From an uncultured Prevotella sp. (GTDB lineage: Bacteria > Bacteroidota > Bacteroidia > Bacteroidales > Bacteroidaceae), in contig CAKQCV010000001.1 of the NCBI GenBank assembly GCA_934217675.1, positions 124,001-188,000 of the forward strand: a stretch of 64,000 nt of DNA, in the 5' to 3' direction. The first letter of the stretch is position 1. The number at the start of each line of letters is the position of its first letter. A model generated the notes under the pieces. That model was not told the DNA's origin. It ran no database searches and saw only the letters and a list, made by a program, of their open reading frames with translations. The translations under genes were made by a program, and so were the position numbers. Below are positions 36,783-44,691 of the stretch, piece by piece.

Positions 36783-36821
36783 AAGTGTAAACACAAATTA
36801 CTGTAGAAAGGAAAAATCAAA

Positions 36822-37706
36822 ATGGAAACGATAGACATAAAGAAGCTCTCTTATGAGAAAAAATTTGATTTAGCATCAAATAATGAAACATCAGCAGAGT
36901 TGCTGTCTGCACTTGCACAAGATGAACACCCTGATATTCGTCTTACTGTAGCAAGTAATACAAATGCACCCCATAGTACGCTTGTTATGCTTGCAAAAGA
37001 TATAAATTTAGATGTTCGTGCAAGTGTTGCTCGGAACAATAATACCCCAGTCGAAATACTTGTAATGCTTGCCAGTGATAAAGACTGTTGGGTTCGTTGT
37101 AAAGTTGCAAATAACAAAAACACGCCTGCGAAAGTCCTTGCAATACTCGCAAAGGACGAGGAGCGGCGGGTTCGTAAAGGTGTTGCATATAACGAGAACA
37201 CACCTGATAAACTACTCTTTGTACTTGCAAAAGATAAAGATATTGATGTTTGTTATGCGGTTGCAAAAAACAAGAACACACCTGTAGAATTGCTTGCTGT
37301 ACTTGCACAGGACGAGGACTACTGGGTTCGTTGGGCTGTTGCTGAAAACAGAAGTACCCCTACTGATGTGCTTGCTGTACTTGCAAAAGACGATGTTTAT
37401 GAGGTTCGTACAGCAGTTGCCGTAAACGGAAATACATCTGTTGATGTACTTGTTATGCTTGCTACTGATGAAGACTATCATGTGAGGGAAGCTGTAGCAG
37501 AAAATAAAAATACACCTGCCAATATACTCACAATGCTTGCACAAGATAAAGATGCCGATGTACGTTATGAGGTTACAAAGAACCCTCATACTCCTTACAA
37601 TACGCTTATTATGCTTACAAAGGATAAAAACGTATTAATAAGCGAAACGGCTGAAGAAGCCCTTAAAGAGTGCAAAGAAAAAGGCAAAATCCGTATTGAA
37701 AGATAA
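36822..37706 (+). CDS. LRV/HEAT-type repeat protein, 294 aa
   Basis: ATG 36822 follows GTAGAAAGGAAAAATCAA. It has a type B cap (IKKLSYEKKFDLASNNETSA), shared almost exactly with the gene at 41427, ten or eleven units, then C-cap ISETAEEALKECK and ending KIRIER. Units at 37305-37420 match DNA in the genes at 44692 and 47206. Confidence 0.85.
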   Translation: METIDIKKLSYEKKFDLASNNETSAELLSALAQDEHPDIRLTVASNTNAPHSTLVMLAKDINLDVRASVARNNNTPVEILVMLASDKDCWVRCKVANNKNTPAKVLAILAKDEERRVRKGVAYNENTPDKLLFVLAKDKDIDVCYAVAKNKNTPVELLAVLAQDEDYWVRWAVAENRSTPTDVLAVLAKDDVYEVRTAVAVNGNTSVDVLVMLATDEDYHVREAVAENKNTPANILTMLAQDKDADVRYEVTKNPHTPYNTLIMLTKDKNVLISETAEEALKECKEKGKIRIER

Positions 37707-37729
37707 CTGTCTGATACGTTAAGTTCTGT

Positions 37730-37755
37730 AACGTGACTTAATGGTACATAAATCA
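37730..37755 (+). repeat. GTGGCTTAATG-type box, copy 8
   Basis: AACGTGACTTAATGGTACAT then AAATC; about 70 bases of leader are shared with the previous gene. Confidence 0.6.
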
Positions 37756-37792
37756 AGTGTAAACACAAATTGCTGTAGAAAGGAAAAACCAA

Positions 37793-38830
37793 ATGGAAAA
37801 CACTTTAGAAATAAGCAATATTTCTTATAGAAAAAAAGACGAAATGGCACGTAATATCAACACACCCCCAGAAATCCTTGCAGCTCTTGCTAAGGACAAA
37901 TACGCTAAACTTATTGTAGCTATGAATCCGAATGCGCCGTCTGAAGTGCTTGAAACACTTGCTGAAGATGAAAATATTCGTGTTCGTATGGCTGTAGCAG
38001 AGAATGAGCATACACCATCTTACATCTTAGAAAAACTTTCGAAGGACGCAGATTTTGTTGTTCGTTGCTCTGTGGCTAAGAACAAAAGTACACCATCTCA
38101 TATACTTGCTGTGCTTGCCAATGATAAAGAGTGTGTTGTTTGCGAAAATGTTGCAAGAAACGAAAACACATCTATGGAATCTCTCGCATTGCTTGCTAAG
38201 AAAAATGACGTGTTAATTCGTTGGGTGGTTGCAAGCAATCCTCACACAAGTGCAAATACACTTAATGAGCTTGCTACAGACACAGAAAAGTGTGTTCGTG
38301 TATCAGTGGCGAAAAACATAAATACATTGCCTGAGACATTGGCTCTGCTTGCCAACGATGAAGATGTGTTAGTTCATGTTTATGTAGCAGAAAACAAGAA
38401 CACTTCTGCCGAAACATTAGCAGAGCTTGCAAGAAGCAATTATAACAGTGTCCGTTATACCGTTGTTTTCAATCCTAATACAACTACGGATACGCTTGTG
38501 TTACTTGCTAAAGATGAAGATTGGGAAATACGTGGCGGTGTTGCTTGCAACGAAAAAACTCCTGTAAATATTCTTGAAACACTTGCGACTGACAAGAAAG
38601 TATGCGTTCGTTATGATGTCGCAAGAAACAAAAAAACTCCTTTGAGTTTACTTATCTCGCTCGCAAATGCCGAGGACGCTTTTGTTCGTGAAGGTGTTGC
38701 CACGAATAATAATACACCACTTGGAATGCTCAAATCGTTGTCTAAAGACAAAGATTATTGTGTAAGAAGAGAAGCGAACAAAAACCTTAAAGAGCAAAAG
38801 GCAAACAAGAAAATTAACGAAGAAAGATAA
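37793..38830 (+). CDS. LRV/HEAT-type repeat protein, 345 aa
   Basis: ATG 37793 follows GTAGAAAGGAAAAACCAA. The type B-like cap (LEISNISYRKKDEMARN) is followed by about thirteen units and the basic tail LKEQKANKKINEER. The unit DNA is more diverged than in the neighbouring genes although the leader is nearly identical to that of 36822, so leader and coding part have different histories. Predicted cytosolic. Confidence 0.84.
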   Translation: MENTLEISNISYRKKDEMARNINTPPEILAALAKDKYAKLIVAMNPNAPSEVLETLAEDENIRVRMAVAENEHTPSYILEKLSKDADFVVRCSVAKNKSTPSHILAVLANDKECVVCENVARNENTSMESLALLAKKNDVLIRWVVASNPHTSANTLNELATDTEKCVRVSVAKNINTLPETLALLANDEDVLVHVYVAENKNTSAETLAELARSNYNSVRYTVVFNPNTTTDTLVLLAKDEDWEIRGGVACNEKTPVNILETLATDKKVCVRYDVARNKKTPLSLLISLANAEDAFVREGVATNNNTPLGMLKSLSKDKDYCVRREANKNLKEQKANKKINEER

Positions 38831-38912
38831 CCACAAGAATCGTAGGCAAAAACGGCTGTCGAACAAACCACTTTATCAAAAGTACAATTACACATCTTTT
38901 GTAATATACTGT

Positions 38913-38946
38913 AAAAGCACTCTTACTAACGTGGGGTGCTTTTATT
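38913..38946 (+). terminator. Terminator after repeat-gene block
   Basis: AAAAGCAC and GTGCTTTT around a 15-base loop, then ATTG. It separates the repeat genes from the RHH-parAB region. Confidence 0.6.
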
Positions 38947-38960
38947 GTTATCGACATTTC

Positions 38961-39002
38961 AATTTTTACATTCTTGTTTTTACATTTTGCTTATTTACAC
39001 TA
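38961..39002 (+). repeat. AT-rich short direct repeats upstream of RHH-parAB
   Basis: TTTTTACATT occurs twice (about 38963 and 38976), followed by TATTTACACT. Their position before parA-parB makes them candidate centromere or operator sites; nothing in the sequence proves it. Confidence 0.35.
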
Positions 39003-39042
39003 TATTTTGACGTTTTTTGCTTGCAAAATGTTAGCATTATTG

Positions 39043-39071
39043 TTGACTTTTTGAGCATTTGATGTTATTAT
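39043..39071 (+). promoter_or_regulatory. Promoter of RHH gene
   Basis: TTGACT 39043-39048, 17 bases, TATTAT 39066-39071, 38 bases before ATG 39109. Confidence 0.6.
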
Positions 39072-39108
39072 ATTATTAGAGAAATTTCAAAGAAAGAGGG
39101 TTTTGAAA

Positions 39109-39288
39109 ATGAGAAGTACGCAAAACGAAAGGGCTACATTGTCAGTATACATTCCTAAAGAACAGAAAGCTCGCTTGAAAGAACTTTCCGTTCAAGAAAA
39201 TCTAACATTGTCTTATTTGATGCGGATAATCATAGATAGTTATTTTAAAAAAATCGAACGCAGAGAAAAATTAAAGAACAAAAAATAA
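39109..39288 (+). CDS. Ribbon-helix-helix (CopG/Arc-type) DNA-binding protein, 59 aa
   Basis: ATG 39109 follows AGAAAGAGGG; the TTG two codons earlier is a less likely start. The N-terminal strand RATLSVYIPKEQKARLKELS plus helix TLSYLMRIIIDSYF is a complete RHH fold, so it is a dimeric DNA-binding regulator. It stands directly before parA, as small RHH regulators often do in plasmid partition or copy-control modules. It is a candidate for the protein acting on the six family promoters, the nearest of which (39330) lies 42 bases after its stop. Confidence 0.75.
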   Translation: MRSTQNERATLSVYIPKEQKARLKELSVQENLTLSYLMRIIIDSYFKKIERREKLKNKK

Positions 39289-39329
39289 TATTTTTTTCAA
39301 AAAATGCAGTTGTCTATACGGGTTTTGTA

Positions 39330-39358
39330 TTGACAATTGCATTACAAAATGCTATAAT
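39330..39358 (+). promoter_or_regulatory. Family promoter, copy 3 (parA)
   Basis: TTGACA 39330-39335, TATAAT 39353-39358, spacer with GCAT-TACAAA-ATGC, about 100 bases before parA. Confidence 0.8.
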
Positions 39359-39460
39359 CAGGGCAGATGAAAAAACATACTCATCTAATATACGATTTCA
39401 CATTTTATATATGATTTTAATGACTGCTTTAAATAAGATAGGTCAGAAAGGAAAAAGACA

Positions 39461-40249
39461 ATGAGCAATTGTAAAGTGATTGCAATATGCAATCAGAAAG
39501 GTGGTGTCGGTAAAACCACCACCGCAGTTAATCTCGGCATCGGTCTTGCAAGAGCAGGAAAGAAGGTACTGCTTGTTGATGCAGACCCACAGGGCGACTT
39601 ATCAGCCTGCCTCGGTTGGCAGGATACAGATGGAATGGATTTAACATTAACAACAAAGTTGAAAGAGGTTGTCGATGACACTCTTACAAATCCCCGTGAT
39701 TGTATTTTACATCACAATGAAGGTGTTGACCTTATTCCTGCAAATATTTCTCTTTCGTCAATTGAACTGACATTTGCTAACGAGATGAGTCGTGAACGCA
39801 TACTGTCAAATTATATTAACGAATTGAAAGACGGTTACGACTACATAATCATTGATTGTATGCCTTCGCTTGGGCTAATTACAATCAATGCACTTTCAGC
39901 GGCTGACAGCCTTATTATTCCTGTTCAGGCACACTATTTAGCGGCAAAGGGTTTAACAGGTATTCTGGGTTCTTTCCAGAAGGTAAAAAAGAACATCAAT
40001 CCGAATCTTACAATCGGCGGTATTCTGATAACTCTTGTGGATACAGGAACAAATTTGGCTGAAAGCACAATAAGCATCATAAGAGAAAACTTCGGCAGAA
40101 ACATAACCGTGTTTGATACGACTATACCGAAAGCAATAAAAGCGGCTGAGATTTCTTCAAAGGGTATGAGCATCTATGCTTATGAACCTAACAGCTCGGT
40201 TGCAAAGGCTTATGAGAGTTTTGTAAAAGAGGTACTGAATAATGGCTAA
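39461..40249 (+). CDS. parA: ParA-family partition ATPase, 262 aa
   Basis: ATG 39461 follows GTCAGAAAGGAAAAAGAC. Deviant Walker A KGGVGKTT at residues 13-20, followed by LLVDADPQGDLSACLG (A' motif) and YIIIDCMPSLG (Walker B). The length and lack of an N-terminal DNA-binding extension fit a type Ib or chromosomal-type (Soj-like) ParA. It moves replicon copies apart on the nucleoid together with ParB. Its end overlaps parB by eight bases. It is driven by a promoter shared with five unrelated small operons of the element. Confidence 0.95.
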   Translation: MSNCKVIAICNQKGGVGKTTTAVNLGIGLARAGKKVLLVDADPQGDLSACLGWQDTDGMDLTLTTKLKEVVDDTLTNPRDCILHHNEGVDLIPANISLSSIELTFANEMSRERILSNYINELKDGYDYIIIDCMPSLGLITINALSAADSLIIPVQAHYLAAKGLTGILGSFQKVKKNINPNLTIGGILITLVDTGTNLAESTISIIRENFGRNITVFDTTIPKAIKAAEISSKGMSIYAYEPNSSVAKAYESFVKEVLNNG

Positions 40250-41147
40250 GAATACAGATTTCTCTTTGAAATCGTTCGATGATATTTTTTCATCGCAGGA
40301 GCAGAGAGATAACGATAAAGTATCGAAGATAAGGGATATACCTATAAACCTTATTGACGATTTTCCAAATCACCCTTTTAAAGTGCGTGATGACGAAGAT
40401 ATGCAACGTCTTGTAGAGAGCGTAAAGGAAAATGGAGTAATAACACCCGCTACCGTAATGGAAAAGAAAGACGGCAGATATACTCTTATTTCAGGACATC
40501 GTAGAAAAAGAGCAAGCGAGCTTGCAGGTTATTCTACTCTCCGCTGTGATATAGTAGAAATGACTGACGAAGAAGCCATTGTGAGAATGGTAGAAAGCAA
40601 CTATCAGCGCACACAGCTACTTCCTTCGGAATTGGCATTTGCGTACAAAATGCGCCTTGACGCTATCAAGAGACAGGGTAAAAGAACAGACCTTGTTGAA
40701 GATGAAAACGGCGGTAAAGAGTCAGTACAGGTTATCAGCGAACAGTCAGGCGATAGTCAGAGTCAGATTCGTAGATATATAAGGCTCACTGAACTTATCC
40801 CCGAACTGCTCGACCTTGTTGACACAGGTAGTCTTAAAATGCGTCCTGCCATAGATATTTCGTATTTTTCTCAGGATATACAGAAGTTGATATTGAAAGA
40901 AATAAACGATACGGGCGTTACGCCTTCAATGGCACAAGCTGAAAAAATGCACCGCTTTGCAGACACTAATAAACTGACAGCAGAAGTAATTTCTTCGATT
41001 ATGTGTGAAGAAAGTACAAGCAAAAACAAGTTTGTACTCAAAAGCGAAAGAATAAAGAGTTTTATTCCTAAAAGCATACCGAAAAACGAAACTGAGGATT
41101 ATGTCTGCAAGGCTCTTGAATACTACAACAAGCATAACGGCAAATAA
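40242..41147 (+). CDS. parB: ParB-family centromere-binding protein, 301 aa
   Basis: ATG 40242 lies within the end of parA. The N-terminal CTP-binding domain has NLIDDFPNHPFKVRDDE and the SGHRRKRA motif (G85-R88), then ESNYQRTQLLPSELAFAY, and a helix-turn-helix region (SQSQIRRYIRLTELIPELLDLVD). The central domain is of the kind common on Firmicute plasmids and integrative elements. It binds parS and loads as a clamp; a consensus parS was not found in the window. Confidence 0.94.
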   Translation: MAKNTDFSLKSFDDIFSSQEQRDNDKVSKIRDIPINLIDDFPNHPFKVRDDEDMQRLVESVKENGVITPATVMEKKDGRYTLISGHRRKRASELAGYSTLRCDIVEMTDEEAIVRMVESNYQRTQLLPSELAFAYKMRLDAIKRQGKRTDLVEDENGGKESVQVISEQSGDSQSQIRRYIRLTELIPELLDLVDTGSLKMRPAIDISYFSQDIQKLILKEINDTGVTPSMAQAEKMHRFADTNKLTAEVISSIMCEESTSKNKFVLKSERIKSFIPKSIPKNETEDYVCKALEYYNKHNGK

Positions 41148-41157
41148 TGTATTTACA

Positions 41158-41191
41158 AGCCCCACTAAGGAAATGATACCTCAGTGGGGCT
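41158..41191 (+). terminator. Terminator-like hairpin after parB
   Basis: AGCCCCACTAAGG and CCTCAGTGGGGCT, 12 of 13 paired, eleven bases after the stop; the following T-run is weak. Confidence 0.6.
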
Positions 41192-41248
41192 ATGTGTTAT
41201 GTATGTTTAAATAAATAGCATAAAAGCAACGCAATGTTGTATCTTGAA

Positions 41249-41277
41249 TTGACATACACAGTCAGATATGATAGAAT
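41249..41277 (+). promoter_or_regulatory. Promoter upstream of repeat-gene block
   Basis: TTGACA 41249-41254, 17 bases, TAGAAT 41272-41277. It would transcribe the leader of the gene at 41427; a 28-codon hydrophobic frame (41289-41375) starts almost at the predicted transcription start. Confidence 0.6.
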
Positions 41278-41362
41278 GGAAAAAATATATGCTACTGGAA
41301 TCGTTAGCGACTTTACCGTTCATAATAGTCATGGCATTTGCTTATGGCTTAATGATTTTGTT

Positions 41363-41388
41363 TTATGCGGCTTAATGAACTATAAATA
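41363..41388 (+). repeat. GTGGCTTAATG-type box, copy 9 (GAAC form)
   Basis: TTATGCGGCTTAATGAACTA then TAAATA; it lies downstream of the recognisable promoter at 41249, i.e. within the transcribed leader. Confidence 0.6.
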
Positions 41389-41426
41389 GTGTGAATACAT
41401 TTTACACTCAGAAAGGAAAAATCAAA

Positions 41427-41921
41427 ATGGAAACGATAGACATAAACAAACTCTCTTATGAAGGAAAGATTGATTTAGCATCGAATAATGAAACATCGGC
41501 AGAGTTGCTTGCTATACTTGCAAAAGATGATGAATGGCGTGTTCGTGAGGCTGTTGCAGAAAATGAAAACACATCTGCTGATGTACTTGCTATGCTTGCA
41601 AAAGATAAAGATTGTTATGTTCGTAAGGCTGTTGCCGAAAATGAAAATACATCTATTGATGTGCTTGCTATGCTTGCACAGGACGAGATGTGGCGTGTTC
41701 GTAATGCCGTTGCAGAAAACATCAATACTCCTGCTGATGTGCTTGCTATGCTTGCAAAAGATGTAGATATTGATGTTCGTTGTATGGTTACAGATAATAA
41801 AAATACAAGTGTTGAAACACTTGTTATGCTCTCAAAAGACAACAACGAATGGGTAAGTGAAGCGGCTGAAAACGCTCTTAAAGAACGCAAAGAGAAAAGC
41901 AAAACCAGAATGGAAAGGTAA
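41427..41921 (+). CDS. LRV/HEAT-type repeat protein, 164 aa (shortest member)
   Basis: ATG 41427 follows CAGAAAGGAAAAATCAA. It has a type B cap nearly identical to that of the gene at 36822, five units of 24 residues, then C-cap VSEAAENALKERK and ending KTRMER. It shows the minimal arrangement of the family: cap, a few units, C-cap, basic tail. Confidence 0.85.
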   Translation: METIDINKLSYEGKIDLASNNETSAELLAILAKDDEWRVREAVAENENTSADVLAMLAKDKDCYVRKAVAENENTSIDVLAMLAQDEMWRVRNAVAENINTPADVLAMLAKDVDIDVRCMVTDNKNTSVETLVMLSKDNNEWVSEAAENALKERKEKSKTRMER

Positions 41922-41931
41922 CAATATCTTA

Positions 41932-41958
41932 CACTTCTGTTTTACTGGAGTTGAAGTG
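41932..41958 (+). terminator. Dispersed intergenic hairpin, decayed copy
   Basis: CACTTCTGTTTTA and TGGAGTTGAAGTG; several pairs are lost in the middle, so it is probably inactive as a terminator. Confidence 0.4.
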
Positions 41959-41966
41959 CCGTTTGC

Positions 41967-41990
41967 GATGTGGTTTTGTGAACCGTAAAT
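41967..41990 (+). repeat. GTGGCTTAATG-type box, copy 10
   Basis: GATGTGGTTTTGTGAACCGT then AAAT, followed by CAAATGCAAACACAAATT as in the first form of the leader. Confidence 0.55.
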
Positions 41991-42029
41991 CAAATGCAAA
42001 CACAAATTTGCTTTAGAAAGGGAAACAAT

Positions 42030-42689
42030 ATGAATAAAGAAAACCTTTTGTCAAAGATAAGCAAAATGTCTGAAGAAGAACTTAAAGACTTGGCTCGTAG
42101 CACTTCTAATGTTGAGATGCTTAACATACTTGCTGAAAATGAGAACTATAAGGTGCGTTGTACTGTTGTAGGAAACAAGAATACACCTGTAGAAAAGCTT
42201 ATTGTGCTTGCACAGGACGAGAATTTGTGGGTTCGTCAAACTGTTGCATTAAATGAAAACACATCTGTTGATGTACTTGCAATGCTTGCACAGGACGAGA
42301 AATGGCAGGTTCGTAGAGCCGTTGCAAAAAACAAAAATACAAGTGTTTCAACACTTGCTATGCTTGCCAGTGATAAAGAAGCGTGGATTCGTTGGGCTGT
42401 TGCAAGAAATGAGAATACACCAAAAGAAGCACTTGCTGTACTTGCAAAGGATATAGACTGGCGGGTTCGTATTGACGTTGCAGGCAATAAAAATACAAGC
42501 ATCGAAACTCTTGCTATGCTTGCCAGTGATAAAGAATGGCGGGTTCGTTGTGCGGTTGCGGGTAACAAAAATGCACCAATTGAAGCACTTGAAGCTCTCT
42601 CAATAGACAACAACAAATTGGTAAGCGAAACGGCTGAAGAAGCCCTTAAAGAGTGCAAAGAGAAAAACAAAGCCAGTATGAAAATATAA
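42030..42689 (+). CDS. LRV/HEAT-type repeat protein, 219 aa, altered ending
   Basis: ATG 42030 follows TAGAAAGGGAAACA. It has a type A cap (MNKENLLSKISKMSEEE), seven units and a C-cap VSETAEEALKECKEKNKASM. The last two codons read K-I instead of E-R: two single-base changes (GAA to AAA, AGA to ATA) explain the difference from the usual ending, so this member may have lost whatever the ending does. Confidence 0.84.
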   Translation: MNKENLLSKISKMSEEELKDLARSTSNVEMLNILAENENYKVRCTVVGNKNTPVEKLIVLAQDENLWVRQTVALNENTSVDVLAMLAQDEKWQVRRAVAKNKNTSVSTLAMLASDKEAWIRWAVARNENTPKEALAVLAKDIDWRVRIDVAGNKNTSIETLAMLASDKEWRVRCAVAGNKNAPIEALEALSIDNNKLVSETAEEALKECKEKNKASMKI

Positions 42690-42712
42690 TTGTATGAAAC
42701 GTTAAGATTTGT

Positions 42713-42745
42713 AATGTGCCTTAATGAACCATAAATATTTTAGAA
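42713..42745 (+). repeat. GTGGCTTAATG-type box, copy 11 (GAAC form)
   Basis: AATGTGCCTTAATGAACC, ATAAATATTTTAGAA; 50 bases before the start at 42793. Confidence 0.6.
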
Positions 42746-42792
42746 AGCGGTGCTTTCTTAACAAACCAAGTAAATGATGAAAGGAAACCATT

Positions 42793-44496
42793 ATGGAAAA
42801 AACACTTCTTGAACTTCTCGCTGAAGATAAAAATGAAAATAAAAACGAAAACGAAGACATTATTCGTTTTGCGGTAGCAACGAATCAGCGCAATCAACAA
42901 TCTCTATCCGCTCTTAAACGTCTCGCTGAAGAAGAAGGCAATGATATACGTTATGCGAATGCAAAAAATTCACACACTACTTCTCAGGTACTTGATATGC
43001 TTTCAGAAGACAAAAGGTTCAACTGTGAAAAGAATGTGAAAGAATTGGTTGCGTGGAACGAGAACACTCCGTCTGAAGTGTTTGCAACGCTTGTATCAGA
43101 TAAAAACATAACAATAAATTTTTATGGGCGTGAAATAACGTTAAAAAATTTAGTAGAGCTTGCACATAGCAAATGTGTAGAAGACCGTATATCCGTTGCC
43201 AGATATGATGCACCGCCTCGTATATTAGCATTACTTGCCACCGATGAAGACCCTCGTGTCCGTGAAGCTGTAGCTTGGAATGAATTTACACCTGCAAAAT
43301 TGTTGGAAACACTAACCGATGATACAGATTTCCGTGTACGAGAAAAAGTAGCAAATAATATAAACACCACTGTCGATTCCTTAATTAAACTTGCAAAAGA
43401 TGAAGAATCTTTAGTTCGTGAAGCAGTTGTAAAGAATCAAAACACGCCTGTTAAAATACTTGAAGAAATGGCTTCAGACAAAAGCGTTAGCGTTCGTGCA
43501 ACAGTAGCGTGTACAAGAAGGACACCTGCAAACGCATTAGCAAAACTCGCAACAGATGGAAGCCGCAATGTTCGCTTTTGGACTGCGAAGAACAGAAACA
43601 CTCCTGCATCTATTTTATCAGAGCTTGCTAAAGATAAAGATAAGGAAGTTCGTGAAGCTGTTGCAAAAAATAAAAATACAAGTGCTGAAGCACTTGCAAT
43701 ACTTGCTAATGACGAAAATGACAATATTCGTGAAGTTGTAGCAAGGAACGAGAACACACCTGCCGAAGCACTTATTATACTTGCAAAAGACGATTACGAA
43801 GATGTTCGTAATGCAGTTGCAGAAAACAAAAATACACCCGCTGAAGTGCTTGCTATGCTTGCTGAAGACGAAAGTGAAGTGGTTCGTGCATCTGTTGCTT
43901 GGAACAAAAATACTCCTGTAGAAACACTTGTAAAGCTTGCAGACGATAAAGATTATGAAGTTCGTAGTGAGGTCGCAGATAACAAGAACACACCTGCGAA
44001 AGCCCTTGCTAAACTCGCAAAGGACGAACACTCAGGCGTTCGTAGAGGCGTTGCATGGAATGATAACACACCTGCCGAAGCACTTGCAGAATTGGTATCA
44101 GACGAAGAAGAGCGTGTTCGTATAGGTGTTGCTTATAACGAGAACACGTCTGCCGAAACGCTTGCAAAATTGGTGTCAGATGAAAATGACGATGTTCGTA
44201 TAGGTGTTGCCGAAAATCCGAACACTCTTGCAAAGGAACTTGCAACACTCTCTACTGACGAAAATTTTGATGTTCGTGTAGGTGTTGCTTCACACAAAAA
44301 CACCACATCAAAGATTTTAGCAAAGCTTGCAAAAGACGAAGATGATGATGTTCGTAACTATGTAGCAAATAACCCGAACACTCCATCTTATGCTTTAAAA
44401 GGACTTCTGGAAGACGATTGTATTTATATAAGTTGTCAAGCGGAAAAGGCTTTACAAGAACGCCAGTCAAGAAAAAAAGATAGTATGGAAAGATAG
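42793..44496 (+). CDS. LRV/HEAT-type repeat protein with unusual N-terminus, 567 aa
   Basis: ATG 42793 follows GATGAAAGGAAACC. The N-terminus is neither type A nor B: it is Asn/Glu/Lys-rich (DKNENKNENEDII) and holds longer irregular units with insertions (ITINFYGREITLKNLVELAHS). From about residue 135 regular 24-residue units run to the end, about seventeen, several with NTPAEAL turns, followed by QERQSRKKDSMER. Units at 43835-44080 match the gene at 35388 closely in DNA. Confidence 0.84.
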   Translation: MEKTLLELLAEDKNENKNENEDIIRFAVATNQRNQQSLSALKRLAEEEGNDIRYANAKNSHTTSQVLDMLSEDKRFNCEKNVKELVAWNENTPSEVFATLVSDKNITINFYGREITLKNLVELAHSKCVEDRISVARYDAPPRILALLATDEDPRVREAVAWNEFTPAKLLETLTDDTDFRVREKVANNINTTVDSLIKLAKDEESLVREAVVKNQNTPVKILEEMASDKSVSVRATVACTRRTPANALAKLATDGSRNVRFWTAKNRNTPASILSELAKDKDKEVREAVAKNKNTSAEALAILANDENDNIREVVARNENTPAEALIILAKDDYEDVRNAVAENKNTPAEVLAMLAEDESEVVRASVAWNKNTPVETLVKLADDKDYEVRSEVADNKNTPAKALAKLAKDEHSGVRRGVAWNDNTPAEALAELVSDEEERVRIGVAYNENTSAETLAKLVSDENDDVRIGVAENPNTLAKELATLSTDENFDVRVGVASHKNTTSKILAKLAKDEDDDVRNYVANNPNTPSYALKGLLEDDCIYISCQAEKALQERQSRKKDSMER

Positions 44497-44590
44497 CCGC
44501 AAAAAATGTACCAATTTCTTTAAGGAAGCTGAGAAAGCACAAACTGTTGCCAAAACAACAGAGAAAGATAAGCACATAATTATATTTCAA

Positions 44591-44623
44591 GATTCCCGCC
44601 TACAGGCACGGGAATCTTTTTTT
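44591..44623 (+). terminator. Terminator (different sequence from the dispersed hairpin)
   Basis: GATTCCCG ... CGGGAATC stem with TTTTTTT, 95 bases after the stop and just before the next box. Confidence 0.82.
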
Positions 44624-44626
44624 ATT

Positions 44627-44658
44627 GTGTGGCTTTGTGAACCATAAATATTTTAGAA
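44627..44658 (+). repeat. GTGGCTTAATG-type box, copy 12 (GAAC form)
   Basis: TGTGTGGCTTTGTGAACC, ATAAATATTTTAGAA; it follows an unrelated terminator directly, so the box is a unit separate from the hairpin. Confidence 0.62.
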
Positions 44659-44691
44659 GAATTTTAAACTCAACAGAAAGGAAAAAATAAA

